64,000 nucleotides of DNA from Bacteroidota bacterium (GTDB lineage: Bacteria; Bacteroidota; Ignavibacteria; UBA10030; UBA8401): positions 62,001 to 126,000 of the forward strand of contig JBBAAO010000002.1 in the NCBI GenBank assembly GCA_041658205.1. The letters are read 5' to 3'. Of this stretch, positions 34,767 to 44,458 are shown one piece after another; the first letter of the stretch is position 1; each line of letters starts with the position of its first letter. The position numbers were made by a program, and so were the translations under genes. The notes beneath the pieces are model-generated. The model searched no databases. It was not told the DNA's origin and worked only from the letters and a program-made list of their open reading frames with translations.

Positions 34767-35657
34767 CTACTTCTTCACTGACTCCGGTTTTTCGATAGGA
34801 TAACTATCATCCCGCACATTCCAATCCTCAAAACACCCATCGTACACTTTTGCATTGTAGCCGAGATATTTTGCAGCATAATAAACAAGTGTTGCCTGCT
34901 GTCCCACATGACAATAGGTGACGACCGTGCTTCCTTTCGCGACGCCGGCGCTATCGAAAAGTCTTTGTAACTCAGCGACAGATTTTATTTTATTTGTGCT
35001 ATCGAGAACCGTGTTAAAGACAAGACTCTTCGCACCTTTGATATGTCCTTGGCGAGCAACACCACCTCCGTTACCATCATAAAAATTCTTTGTACGGGCA
35101 TCAACGATTGTTACCTTTGGATTGGAGAGATTCTGTTTCACCCAATCGGCATCCGTAATCACCAATGGATCGATCTTCAAAGAAAGTGTTGTTTTTATGA
35201 AGTGCGGAATTTCTTTAGAGATTGGTCTTCCTTCACTTTTCCACATCTCTAAGCCTCCATCCAACAACGCTGTCTGTTCGGCAAATCCGAAATATGACAA
35301 AGCAAGAATAATTCTTGTTGTTGTGGTAACATTTTGTCCGGCAAAGACAACCACAATTTTTGAGTCAGATGCAATGCCAAGCTCTTCTAAGGCTTTTTTC
35401 CCTTCTTCCAGCGTTGGCATTTCTGTGTTCAGATCTGGATTCGAAACGGCCAGTGAATTGAACCACACAAATCGAGCCGTGGGGAGGTGTGCATATTTAT
35501 ATTCATTTCGGCTGAAGCCGACCTGTAAAACGACCAAGTCTTTATCATTGAGATGATCCGAAAGCCATTGAGTTGATACAAATGGGGGAATAGACCGTTC
35601 GGCAGATGCCGATGAAAATACCACGACAACAATCATGAAGCTAAAAAGTGTTCGCAT
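34767..35657 (-). CDS. Exported tandem-domain thiosulfate sulfurtransferase (rhodanese)
   Basis: 296 residues with a signal peptide (about 1-19, ending SASAE), so periplasmic. It has two rhodanese domains: the N-terminal one has no Cys at the catalytic site (VVVFAGQNVTTTT), while the C-terminal one carries Cys249 in TYCHVGQQATLVYYA. This is the SseA/TST layout. It is probably the first gene of the sulfur set with the YeeE/YedE pair (about 90 bp away) and the second rhodanese-like protein. Confidence 0.88.
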   Translation of the reverse strand: MRTLFSFMIVVVVFSSASAERSIPPFVSTQWLSDHLNDKDLVVLQVGFSRNEYKYAHLPTARFVWFNSLAVSNPDLNTEMPTLEEGKKALEELGIASDSKIVVVFAGQNVTTTTRIILALSYFGFAEQTALLDGGLEMWKSEGRPISKEIPHFIKTTLSLKIDPLVITDADWVKQNLSNPKVTIVDARTKNFYDGNGGGVARQGHIKGAKSLVFNTVLDSTNKIKSVAELQRLFDSAGVAKGSTVVTYCHVGQQATLVYYAAKYLGYNAKVYDGCFEDWNVRDDSYPIEKPESVKK

Positions 35658-35793
35658 TATACGCTCTCCAGAACAATGTTCATTACGAATGTAGCGTGAA
35701 CCTACAAAATTTACAAGAGACGTTCAAATGAGATGGGACGAAATGAGGGGAATTTGGGGCGAATATTCTCAAAAGTATTTTGATACGAAGAGA

Positions 35794-36045
35794 TCAGCGA
35801 AACAACAGCAGCGCGGCAAATGAAACGAACAGTCCTGCCGCAAGCAACGAAATGGCGATCGTGCCCATAATATTTTTTTGATCCGGAATTTTTCCTTTGT
35901 TCCAAAAGAAGAGACCTATCAGACCGATAGGATACGCAATGAACAAATTCATGAGGTATGGCCACATCCAGCTGGTGAGGAAAAAAATACTTGCACAACC
36001 GATTGCAATCAGATTGTAGCGGAAGATTTTTTTATGGTTGGTCAT
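35794..36045 (-). CDS. Small membrane protein, unknown
   Basis: 83 residues with three probable transmembrane stretches (about 10-25, 28-47 and 62-82) and the loop WNKGKIPDQKN. No family recognised. It is separated from the rhodanese by 136 bp and from the T9SS gene by 70 bp. That gap holds a small palindrome ACACCT/AGGTGT. The hydrophobic organisation supports a real gene. Confidence 0.6.
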   Translation of the reverse strand: MTNHKKIFRYNLIAIGCASIFFLTSWMWPYLMNLFIAYPIGLIGLFFWNKGKIPDQKNIMGTIAISLLAAGLFVSFAALLLFR

Positions 36046-36115
36046 ATTTCAAATAGATGCAGAACACCTTAGAGGTGTCTTACATCTTAACATTCTGGAA
36101 CTAAAAGCAACGCGG

Positions 36116-38218
36116 TTACTTTACTAGAATTAATTTTTTTGTGTCGCTAAAAGAGCCAGATTGCAGCCGATAAAAATACATTCCACTCGATAGATTCTTT
36201 GGAATAAATTTGATCGTATATGTACCCGCACGTCGTTCTTCGGCAACAAGTTGTTCTATTTCTCTTCCCATAAGATCGTAAATTGTTAGGGTGACAAACG
36301 AATTATGTGGAACGGTAAAATGAATTGATGTTGTCGGATTAAAAGGATTTGGATAATTTTGGGAGAGTGAAAATGTTGTTGCCGATACTCCAAGATCGGA
36401 CGGATTCACATTCATAACTTTTGGTTGAGTGCTAAATACGCCATACCAATTTCCCGCATAAAGAAAACCATCACTGGAAAGGGAAAAACAATCCGGGGAG
36501 TATATATTTGTCGATTCCCAGGTATTACCATTATCGGTGGAAACATATGCAGAATCCCATGCGGTATATATAGTCCCTGTGTTTGTTACAATCAGGGCAT
36601 CAATTGGATGAAGATGCCCATTAGTACCAAGAATGCGAGTCCAGGTGACACCATCATCCGTAGATCGTAGCAGCGCATCTATGCTGGACGCAAATATTGT
36701 TTTATTCGGGGAAACAGCTAATGCTTCAACATAACCCCCTTCAAGCAGGGCAGCCATATTTATTGTAGACCACGTATCACCATTATTTGTTGATTTATAT
36801 ACTCCGCCCGGTCCGCTTGCAAAAATTTTTCCGTCTTTTCCGGGAACAATATCAAAAATTGCTTTTGATAACGTTGTTATAATTTTCCACGTGTTCCCGC
36901 CATCCAAACTCCGGTAGAGAACCCCATGTTTAAATCCCGCAAAAAGTATCGAATCGTTCAATTTGGCTGTTGCTGTAACAGCATACGCCTGCAACCCGCA
37001 CCCTGCTAATTTCCATTGAATCGTATCCAGCTTTGTGCGATACAAACCGGTTTCTGTGCCGGCAAATAAATATTGATCCGATACGGTTAATAATGAATGC
37101 AGGTTGATTGGGCTTGGCAAGCCAACATCAATTGCCTGCCAATGATCTCCTTTATCCTTTGACATTGATAAACCATAATCAATCGCTCCTGCATATATTG
37201 TTCCGTTTGAACCGACAGTGATATTGCTGATATATTTATTTGCTAAACCAGATGTGAACCATGTTTCTCCGTCATCGGTAGAACTGTAGACCGTACCTCG
37301 TGCAGTCGCTCCGTACAAAATACCGCCGGAATCAAGTGCTATTTTCCTGATGTTGTTTCCTAAATTTTTTCCGGCAACAAAGTTCCACGTTGTGCCGCTG
37401 TCAGCGGAGAATATAATTTTCCCTCCATAACCGGCAAAATATTTTCCACCGAAAGAACTAATAATAAAACCTTCAAAATGTCCCATTGTGCCATGCTTCT
37501 TCCAGGTATTTCCCTGATCAGTCGAGACAAAAAAACCTCCCATATTAAACGAAACATAGAGAGTGCCATTTTTATCTGTCGTCATTGTTTCAACAATAAA
37601 ATTTGTTTGTTCAAGACCGGCATTTTTTGAAATCCAGGATTTTCCGCTATCAACCGATGTAAAAACACCAAGCCGTCCTCCGGCAAACAAAGTGCCGGTT
37701 GTATCTGCAACAATGTGAGTAAAAGAATATGCTGTATCGCTTGCATTGAGAAGATTCCAGGATATTCCATCGTTTGAAGAAGCATAAAGACCATAGTTGT
37801 ACATAACAACGAATAAGATTCTATTTGCTTCAGCAAGACGAGAAACACGTTGTGGATCCAACGGGAGGGAATTTGCAATATTAATCCATTCTGTTTTACC
37901 CGAATCCAAGCGAAAAAAAGATTCGTTTGTTACCACAACTAATTGCTTTTTCGACGTACGGAGCAACTGCAAAACAAATCTTCCGGGAGTTTGTTTATGT
38001 TCCCAATTTTTTCCGGCGTCGGATGAATAAGACAACTTTCCATCTCCCAATCCATTAAATGAATTTGTCCAAACGTAAATTTGACCAGAGTCTCCCGCCG
38101 TCATTGAGCGAATATCTCCCCCATATGGTCCATTAAGTTGTTTCCAAAAATTTAACTGTGCGAATGCCGGATTGACATGAACAGCGGTCAGGAAGGCTAA
38201 AAATGCATATAATTTCAT
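36116..38218 (-). CDS. T9SS-sorted Asp-box (BNR/sortilin-like) repeat protein
   Basis: 700 residues from MKLYAFLAFLTAV (38218), which begins a signal peptide ending NPAFA; a Met six codons upstream is also in frame. The body is a beta-propeller of eleven Asp-box motifs (for example SSDAGKNW, STDQGNTW, STDDGETW, SLDGGNTW, STDNGNTW). The last 80 residues are a type IX secretion sorting domain: SLSQNYPNPFNPTTSI, VTLTIYDLMGREIEQLV, SSGMYFYRLQSGSFSDTKKL. It is probably a secreted or surface protein; the ligand is unknown. Confidence 0.88.
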   Translation of the reverse strand: MKLYAFLAFLTAVHVNPAFAQLNFWKQLNGPYGGDIRSMTAGDSGQIYVWTNSFNGLGDGKLSYSSDAGKNWEHKQTPGRFVLQLLRTSKKQLVVVTNESFFRLDSGKTEWINIANSLPLDPQRVSRLAEANRILFVVMYNYGLYASSNDGISWNLLNASDTAYSFTHIVADTTGTLFAGGRLGVFTSVDSGKSWISKNAGLEQTNFIVETMTTDKNGTLYVSFNMGGFFVSTDQGNTWKKHGTMGHFEGFIISSFGGKYFAGYGGKIIFSADSGTTWNFVAGKNLGNNIRKIALDSGGILYGATARGTVYSSTDDGETWFTSGLANKYISNITVGSNGTIYAGAIDYGLSMSKDKGDHWQAIDVGLPSPINLHSLLTVSDQYLFAGTETGLYRTKLDTIQWKLAGCGLQAYAVTATAKLNDSILFAGFKHGVLYRSLDGGNTWKIITTLSKAIFDIVPGKDGKIFASGPGGVYKSTNNGDTWSTINMAALLEGGYVEALAVSPNKTIFASSIDALLRSTDDGVTWTRILGTNGHLHPIDALIVTNTGTIYTAWDSAYVSTDNGNTWESTNIYSPDCFSLSSDGFLYAGNWYGVFSTQPKVMNVNPSDLGVSATTFSLSQNYPNPFNPTTSIHFTVPHNSFVTLTIYDLMGREIEQLVAEERRAGTYTIKFIPKNLSSGMYFYRLQSGSFSDTKKLILVK

Positions 38219-38308
38219 ATGACCTACAGAATTCATAATTACTTCTGAAGTTGTCGTGGGTTTCGAAGAACGTTATAAAAACTCTCTTCTAAAGATGCGG
38301 GTCTATTC

Positions 38309-39322
38309 TTACTCTACGAGCTTTTTTACAATTTCCACCGCCGTGATTCCATCAGCTTCAGCATTGAAATTGGGAATAATACGATGACGCAGCACAGGAA
38401 TGGCAACAGAGCGGACATCATCCATATCTGGTGTGTATTTGCCGTTTAAAATGGCTCGAGTCTTTGCACCAAGAATCAAATATTGCGACGCACGAGGTCC
38501 TGCGCCCCAGGTGAGCCAGTCTTTAATGAACTTCGGTGCATGCGCATCTTTCGGACGGGTTTTTGCCACCAGATTCACCGCAAAATCAATCACATTATCC
38601 GCCACCGGAACACGGCGCACAAGATCTTGATACCCAATAATGTCATCGGCATTTAAGAGATGTTTCAGTTTCGGTGCATATTGGCTTGTAGTAGATTTGA
38701 CGATCTGTTTTTCTTCTTCAAACGAAGGATATTCAAGCCATAAGTTGAACATGAAACGATCCAGCTGTGCTTCCGGCAGAGGATAGGTTCCTTCCTGCTC
38801 AATTGGATTTTGCGTTGCCAAAACAAAAAATGGTTCATCAAGCGTATATGTTTTTCCCGCTGCGGTCACTTTGTGTTCCTGCATCGATTCTAAAAGAGCC
38901 GCCTGTGTTTTGGGTGGAGTTCTGTTGATTTCGTCCGCAAGAACAATATTAGCGAAAACCGGTCCTTCAACAAATTTGAATACTTTTCCGCCGCTCTTTT
39001 TATCCTCTTCAATAATTTCTGTACCGGTGATATCACTCGGCATCAAGTCCGGCGTAAATTGTATGCGATTGAATTTCAGATCGAGCACATCGGCAAGCGT
39101 TTTAATCAACAGAGTTTTTGCAAGTCCGGGAACACCTACCAGCAGGCAATGCCCGCGCGAAAGGAGAGAGGTGAACAATTGTTCGATCACAACATCCTGA
39201 CCGACAATCACTTTGGCGATCTCAGTTCTCATCGCTTGAAATGATACATTCAGTTCGCGAACAGCTTCAACATCGCTACGTTTCGGTTTTAATGATTCAA
39301 TTTTTTCAATTCGTTTTGCCAC
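38309..39322 (-). CDS. MoxR-family AAA+ ATPase
   Basis: 337 residues. Walker A is GVPGLAKT (63-70) and Walker B lies in NIVLADEINRTPPKTQAALL. ATQNPIEQEGTYPLPEAQLD (sensor region) and the C-terminal lid with GAGPRASQYLILGAK are diagnostic of MoxR. These ATPases act as chaperones, usually beside genes for VWA-domain proteins. Here the immediate neighbours are an EnvC-like gene and a T9SS gene, and the only VWA protein is 9 kb away at 48578-50728. Confidence 0.93.
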   Translation of the reverse strand: MAKRIEKIESLKPKRSDVEAVRELNVSFQAMRTEIAKVIVGQDVVIEQLFTSLLSRGHCLLVGVPGLAKTLLIKTLADVLDLKFNRIQFTPDLMPSDITGTEIIEEDKKSGGKVFKFVEGPVFANIVLADEINRTPPKTQAALLESMQEHKVTAAGKTYTLDEPFFVLATQNPIEQEGTYPLPEAQLDRFMFNLWLEYPSFEEEKQIVKSTTSQYAPKLKHLLNADDIIGYQDLVRRVPVADNVIDFAVNLVAKTRPKDAHAPKFIKDWLTWGAGPRASQYLILGAKTRAILNGKYTPDMDDVRSVAIPVLRHRIIPNFNAEADGITAVEIVKKLVE

Positions 39323-39344
39323 AGATTATCCTTAATGTTTTTTT

Positions 39345-39376
39345 GAACCACATAGGCACATAGATCACAGAGGTTT
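39345..39376. repeat. Degenerate dispersed repeat (CACAGAG type)
   Basis: GAACCACATAGGCACATAGA followed by TCACAGAGGTTT has the same purine-rich, roughly 8-10-bp periodic texture as the left flank of the GxxExxY insert (28131-28162). It may be an orphan copy of that repeat class. Low certainty. Confidence 0.4.
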
Positions 39377-39444
39377 ACTATTTATCACAATCTAACAAAA
39401 AAAATCTACAAGAAGCACTGGATAGTTCACATCGCAGAGATTCG

Positions 39445-40824
39445 TTATCTTCGTGCAAGCCAATCCCGAGGATTCTGTTTATCTTTTTCTTTCCATACTT
39501 CAAAATGGAGGAGATTTCCGGAGACAGTTTCGCCGCTTTTTGCAATGATGGCCCCTTCCTTAATTTGTTGACCAGCTACCACAGAAATTTCTGATAAATG
39601 CGCATAGACTGTTCGATATCCATGGCTGTGGTTAATAATGATCAAATTTCCGTACGAAGGCAGCCAATGAATAAGCGCAATTTCACCGTCGGCAACACTT
39701 CGGATGGGAGCATTTTCCTTTGTTGAAATATCAATCCCGGTGTTAGTAGTAATGGTTTTCATAACGGGGTGCACCTGATTGCCGAACTCCGCCACAATCC
39801 TGCCTCCAACAACGGGCCAAATCAATTTTCCCTTTCGTTCAAGAAGGGGACGCAGCACCAATTCTACTTTTGCTGTTTCAATCTCATATTCTTTTTCGCG
39901 AAGTTCAGCACGGCGGTTCGCCTCGGCAATTTCTCGTTCCTTTGCTTTTGCTTTTGCAAGGTCATTTTTTTTCTTTAACTCTGCCAACTCTTTTTCCCGC
40001 TCGATTTTTGCAACTCGTTCACGCTCGCGCTGCGCCGCGCGTTCCTTTGCAATACGTTCTTTCCGTTCGCGTTCTTCTCGCTCCGCCTTTTCTTTTCGGA
40101 TACGTTCCTGTTCAATCAATACCGTAATAAGGTTTTCGAGCTCCTTTGCGGCGGAGATTTTTCGTGTCAGCTCTTTCTTTAATAGCGACTTATCTTCACG
40201 AATATCTTTCAACACACTCTTTCGACGTTCCTTTGTTTTGTTGAGCGTAAACTCTTCTTTGATTTTTTCGGAGATTAATTGCTGTTCTGTAGAAAGTTTT
40301 TCCTGCAGCGTGCTGTGCTCAATTTCGATCTGGTCTTTTTTGGAAAGAATCTTTTCAAGATCCTTTTTCCGCTGATCCGAAAAGCGCTTCATGTATTCGA
40401 TGCGGATGTAGAGTTGATTGATAGAATTTGAGGAAAGGATTGTTTCCAAGTCGTACACTTTTCCATATTTGTATACGGAAGAAACATAATTCGCATAGTG
40501 ATTCTTTAGAAAGGCCAATTGCTTTTCGAGTTGTCCGACATTTTCTCTCGTGCTTTCGATGGATGTGCGGATTAATTTCTCCTCATCCCTCAATTCTTCA
40601 AGCAGTATCCGAACAAGATTTGCCTTCTTTTCAATGATATCCAGACGGCTGAGCGTTGCCTTTTCCTTTTTTTCGCTTTCGTCAATCTGTTGTTCGTATC
40701 GCTGGATCTCGGCGCGAAGCCGTTTTAATTGCAGATCTTTCCTTCGAATATCCGTCTGCTGGTTTGCAAAACCATCGGGGAGAAAGAGGAGGAAGCAAAG
40801 ACTATATAGAAAAAGCCATTTCAT
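39445..40824 (-). CDS. EnvC-like murein hydrolase activator (degenerate LytM/M23 domain)
   Basis: 459 residues: signal peptide (about 1-20), a long coiled coil (about 25-330) rich in Lys/Arg/Glu heptads, then a LytM domain. The first zinc-ligand motif is TNTGID instead of HxGxD and the last is NLLHFEV instead of HLHFEV, so zinc binding looks lost. This matches EnvC, which activates amidases rather than cutting peptidoglycan itself. The ATG overlaps the stop of the DUF4292 gene by 4 bp (ATGA). Confidence 0.87.
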   Translation of the reverse strand: MKWLFLYSLCFLLFLPDGFANQQTDIRRKDLQLKRLRAEIQRYEQQIDESEKKEKATLSRLDIIEKKANLVRILLEELRDEEKLIRTSIESTRENVGQLEKQLAFLKNHYANYVSSVYKYGKVYDLETILSSNSINQLYIRIEYMKRFSDQRKKDLEKILSKKDQIEIEHSTLQEKLSTEQQLISEKIKEEFTLNKTKERRKSVLKDIREDKSLLKKELTRKISAAKELENLITVLIEQERIRKEKAEREERERKERIAKERAAQRERERVAKIEREKELAELKKKNDLAKAKAKEREIAEANRRAELREKEYEIETAKVELVLRPLLERKGKLIWPVVGGRIVAEFGNQVHPVMKTITTNTGIDISTKENAPIRSVADGEIALIHWLPSYGNLIIINHSHGYRTVYAHLSEISVVAGQQIKEGAIIAKSGETVSGNLLHFEVWKEKDKQNPRDWLARR

Positions 40825-41591
40825 TCTATGGTAATAATCTCGGCGTCATCCGGGAAGGAAATAGTCAATGGGGATTGAACGGAATCATAAGAAACAGATC
40901 CGTATTCCAACACAAGAGTCGATTCTTTAGAAGGAATGTTCACTTCAACTTGTTCTGGAACGACGGAACTGTCCCCGTTTCTTTTGTACCAATATTTCAC
41001 GCTCCAAAGAACAATGCCGTTTTTATCTTTTCGAATGCATCGTGTAATGTGGTATACATTTTCGTCAAACAAAAATTTATCAAACGAACTGTCTTCATTC
41101 ACGATAGTGAAGGAGTATACCCGTCCCGCTTTCACTTCCAAGCTATCCAACGGAGAAGTAAATCGCAAAGGATGAATTCCTTGCAGTGAACTGATCAGAA
41201 GCTCAAATGGAACATCTTTAACAAACGGAAGCATGCGCATTTGTTTTTCCGGCGAACCGCGGTAGACGGTATTGTTCAATGCATTGTACGCGGTAAATTC
41301 GTGTCGGTTGAAGAGTGCCGTACCAACGGTAATGCCAAACGGACCGTAAACGGAGAGTTTTACAGAATCTTTTCCACGCGTGACAAGATCAAATCCTGCG
41401 GATTGATTCATGGTGGGAGTGTTCACCGTGATGGAACCTTCAGCAGAAAAATCCTTCAACGAGCGGACAGTTTGCATTAGACGGAATTGGAGTTCATCTG
41501 TTGTCATTGCTTCGTTGACCACCGGTTTTGGTGCCGTGGCGCAGCCGAGGAGGAACGCCGAGCAGAAACAAAATAATTTCAGAATTCTCAC
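40821..41591 (-). CDS. DUF4292 lipoprotein
   Basis: 256 residues when started at the GTG at 41591, which overlaps the TGA of the upstream TPR gene (GTGA). The protein then starts VRILKLFCFCSAFLLGC, a clean lipoprotein signal with the lipobox Cys. A longer frame from 41660 would run into the TPR gene and bury that signal. The body fits the LolA/LolB-like DUF4292 family (FSAEGSITVNTP, SVYGPFGITVGTALF). It lies in a tightly overlapping operon TPR - DUF4292 - EnvC-like, suggesting an outer-membrane or division role. Confidence 0.8.
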   Translation of the reverse strand: MRILKLFCFCSAFLLGCATAPKPVVNEAMTTDELQFRLMQTVRSLKDFSAEGSITVNTPTMNQSAGFDLVTRGKDSVKLSVYGPFGITVGTALFNRHEFTAYNALNNTVYRGSPEKQMRMLPFVKDVPFELLISSLQGIHPLRFTSPLDSLEVKAGRVYSFTIVNEDSSFDKFLFDENVYHITRCIRKDKNGIVLWSVKYWYKRNGDSSVVPEQVEVNIPSKESTLVLEYGSVSYDSVQSPLTISFPDDAEIITIE

Positions 41592-43306
41592 AGCGCTCCC
41601 CGGGAAATTTTTTCTTTTAATGCTACATTGTTTTGATCCTTTTCCAACGCCTTCGACCAATATTTTTTTGCCTCATCCATTCTGTTCAATTTTGCATACA
41701 CATCACCAAGATGTTCCAGCACAACAGCGCTAGCTTCACCCAATTCCACGGCTTTAAGAATATGGGGGAGCGCTTCGGAATATTTTCCCTTTTGAAAGAG
41801 AATCCATCCGTACGTATCAAGATAAGAAGCGTTAAGGGAATCGGCGGCGAGAGAGGCTTTCGACATGCTCTCTGCCCGCTCCAATTGCATTCCGCGTTCG
41901 GATAAACTATACGCATAATTATTCAGGACCAAAGGAGATTTGGGATCAATCCTCAACGCGCGTTCGTAAGCGGAATCCGATTCCGTATGCATTTTCAGTG
42001 CGTCGTAGGTGAGACCAAGTGAAGAGAGAGCGTTCAAATCTATTGGATTTAATTCCACCGCTCGCTCGAGCGCGACACGCGAATCTTCATTCATTCCTGC
42101 ACGGTTATATGCAATGCCAAGGAGTAAATAGATACGAAAGTCATCCGGCGTGTACTGCTTCGCCTTATTCATAATGCTGATGGTCTCTTTGAAATTCTGC
42201 CGGTCGAAATACATCCAACCGAGCTGCCACCATGCATCGCCATTCCAATTTGCCGATTGTGTTGCACGGGTAAAATATTGTTCTGCAATGGAATCATTTT
42301 TGATGCCACGATGCAATACGCCAAGGTAAACAAACGGACGCGAATCGGTCGGAAAATTCTTTTCATACTGATTGAAGACTTCGATTGCTTCCGGAATAAC
42401 GAGCGTGTCTTTCAATGTCTGAGCGTAGAAAGCCATCCCAATGCGAATGTGTGTGTCAGGATCAAGAGAATCGGATTGAAGGACGGTGTTTAATTCTTTC
42501 TTCGCAGAGTTCCAATCGTTCTGCTGCAAATACACATCGGCGAGTGTTGTGCGAAGCATAATATTGTCCGGATTCTTTTCCAGCACATCGTTCAGCACTC
42601 CGAGCGCCTTGTCATATTTCTTTACCCGAATGTACGTTTCGGCGAGATTCTGTTTTATTGCCAGATTATTCGGATCGATCTTTTGCATTTCTTCCAGCGC
42701 CTCAACCGATTTGTCATACCGTTGAAGTACAGAATTTAATTGTGCAACCCGCAATAAAACATCCCAGGACGGTCCTTGTCGTGCAATAAGAGTATAATAT
42801 AATTCCAACGCCTCCAGCGGTTTTACGCGCTCCAGTAGCTGCGCGAGTGTAAAGGTTGCCGTAACGTTCACAGGATCGATAGTTAAAATCGTTCGGTATT
42901 CACCCGCTGCTTTTTCAAATTGTCCGGCGTTAATATGGATTTGTGCAAGCAGTTCGTGATATTCTATTTTTGACGGATCGTGCTGGATGGCAATGATTGC
43001 ATTTTCAGCAGCGGGAGCGTACCGGCGTAATTGTGCGTAACTTTTTGCCAATGCAAAAAAAATTGCCGGATCGTGATCGTACCGTAACGCATCCTGGTAA
43101 TCCAGAATCGCTTCGGCAAACTGACCTTTACTTTCTTTCAGAGAACCGTCAATAAACAACTGCATTGCCACCGCACGGTCTTTTTCGTTTTCTGCGGATG
43201 ATTTGGATTGAGCATTCGGTACTTCAGCAGTTTCTTTGCCGGAAGAGCATCCTGCGATTATAAGAATAATTCCTGCACCACAAAACCATAAACAACGCTT
43301 CATCAT
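41588..43306 (-). CDS. TPR-repeat lipoprotein
   Basis: 572 residues. Signal MKRCLWFCGAGIILIIAGC ends in a lipobox Cys (two adjacent ATGs at 43306 and 43303). The rest is a run of tetratricopeptide repeats with typical A-F-A-x-P patterns (for example YAQLRRYAPAAENAIIAIQH, WDVLLRVAQLNSVLQRYDKS, YRAL-type helices near YDALKMHTESDSAYERALRI). It is probably an outer-membrane-anchored scaffold. First gene of the TPR-DUF4292-EnvC set. Confidence 0.85.
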   Translation of the reverse strand: MMKRCLWFCGAGIILIIAGCSSGKETAEVPNAQSKSSAENEKDRAVAMQLFIDGSLKESKGQFAEAILDYQDALRYDHDPAIFFALAKSYAQLRRYAPAAENAIIAIQHDPSKIEYHELLAQIHINAGQFEKAAGEYRTILTIDPVNVTATFTLAQLLERVKPLEALELYYTLIARQGPSWDVLLRVAQLNSVLQRYDKSVEALEEMQKIDPNNLAIKQNLAETYIRVKKYDKALGVLNDVLEKNPDNIMLRTTLADVYLQQNDWNSAKKELNTVLQSDSLDPDTHIRIGMAFYAQTLKDTLVIPEAIEVFNQYEKNFPTDSRPFVYLGVLHRGIKNDSIAEQYFTRATQSANWNGDAWWQLGWMYFDRQNFKETISIMNKAKQYTPDDFRIYLLLGIAYNRAGMNEDSRVALERAVELNPIDLNALSSLGLTYDALKMHTESDSAYERALRIDPKSPLVLNNYAYSLSERGMQLERAESMSKASLAADSLNASYLDTYGWILFQKGKYSEALPHILKAVELGEASAVVLEHLGDVYAKLNRMDEAKKYWSKALEKDQNNVALKEKISRGAL

Positions 43307-43480
43307 ACAGCGATACTTCCTTTCAATAATTAATGAAAGATAAAAAAAGTTGGAGGGAGTTACAATGTTACAATAATAGACGAAATAAAGAGGACTTGTT
43401 CCCCATATTTTTGCATAAAAATATCCCAGAAGTATTAAAGAGGTGAGGGATTTATTGGTCTTAATTCTTACAATTCTACG

Positions 43481-44446
43481 CTATTCAAAACGATACGCCA
43501 TAGCTCTGAGGAGTGTGATACGCTTTTGTATGGGGGGATGCGTGCCAAATAGTTCGGCAAAAAAACCTTCTTTATTGTTGATCTTGCTGCCAAGCGGGTC
43601 TGCAACACACAGGTGTGCAGTCCCTTTTTTAATTGATAGAGTGGGTTCAACTGCGGCAGATATTTTTTGAAGCGCTGCAGCAAGTGCGCGAGGATTTCTT
43701 GTCAATTCGGCTCCGGAAGCGTCGGCAAAATATTCGCGCTGCCGAGAGACTGCCATTGCTAGGATGCGGGCCACAATAGGAGCGAGAATAATGGTAACCA
43801 GCCAGAGAACAAGAATAATAAATCCACCTCCATCGTCTTTCGATGACGAACTTTTGCGAACCTTTCCATAGCGGCCAGATCGAAGAGAAATTTCAGAGAT
43901 TAACATTACAGCTCCGATTAGGGAGGCAACGACGGTCATCATTCGAATATCGTAATTACGAATGTGACTTATTTCATGCGCAATAACACCCTGTAATTCT
44001 TCACGATTCAGTGTTTCAACCAAACCTTTTGTAACAGCAATGCTTGCATGATCCGGATCTTTGCCGGTGGCAAACGCATTAGGATCGGAATCCGGAATAA
44101 TAAACACTGCAGGTTTTGGAAGACCTGATGCAATAGACATTTCTTCCACAACATTACGAAGCACTTGATATTGAGGATCGGTATCCGGCACAGGAAATGC
44201 ACCGGCAGACGACAGCACCATTGATGCTCCTTGTTCCAAACTCCAATATCCATTCCATCCCCCAAACAATAATGCTGCAACGGTGATGACGGGAAAGGGA
44301 AAACCATCATTCCCAAATCCTAGGAAGTACATATCCGCGCCCCACCCGATAAAGCCGAGGAACAGCGCAAACAGGAACATAATGAAAACAGTATTACGCT
44401 TGTTGGCGTTCTGTTGTTCATAAATGTTTCGGGGTAGTTCAGGCAT
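43481..44446 (-). CDS. M48-family metalloprotease, HtpX-like
   Basis: 321 residues with two N-terminal transmembrane helices (about 20-36 and 52-66), the zinc motif HEISH at 157-161 in GVIAHEISHIRNYDIRM, and two further hydrophobic stretches (about 166-185 and 200-232). The downstream glutamate motif lies in REYFADASGAELTRNP. It ends with the FGTHPPIQKRITLLRAMA signature of HtpX-like membrane proteases, which degrade misfolded membrane proteins. LemA lies 12 bp upstream, a common pairing. Confidence 0.92.
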   Translation of the reverse strand: MPELPRNIYEQQNANKRNTVFIMFLFALFLGFIGWGADMYFLGFGNDGFPFPVITVAALLFGGWNGYWSLEQGASMVLSSAGAFPVPDTDPQYQVLRNVVEEMSIASGLPKPAVFIIPDSDPNAFATGKDPDHASIAVTKGLVETLNREELQGVIAHEISHIRNYDIRMMTVVASLIGAVMLISEISLRSGRYGKVRKSSSSKDDGGGFIILVLWLVTIILAPIVARILAMAVSRQREYFADASGAELTRNPRALAAALQKISAAVEPTLSIKKGTAHLCVADPLGSKINNKEGFFAELFGTHPPIQKRITLLRAMAYRFE

Positions 44447-44458
44447 GTCGTTGAGTCT

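Noticed and set aside
39779..40375. 198-codon Ser/Arg/Phe-rich frame on the plus strand
   Set aside because: Antisense shadow of the Lys/Glu-rich coiled coil of the EnvC-like gene; low complexity.
41592..41660. Longer start for the DUF4292 lipoprotein
   Set aside because: It would bury the lipobox signal and overlap the TPR gene by 73 bp; the GTG overlapping TGA gives a clean lipoprotein signal.
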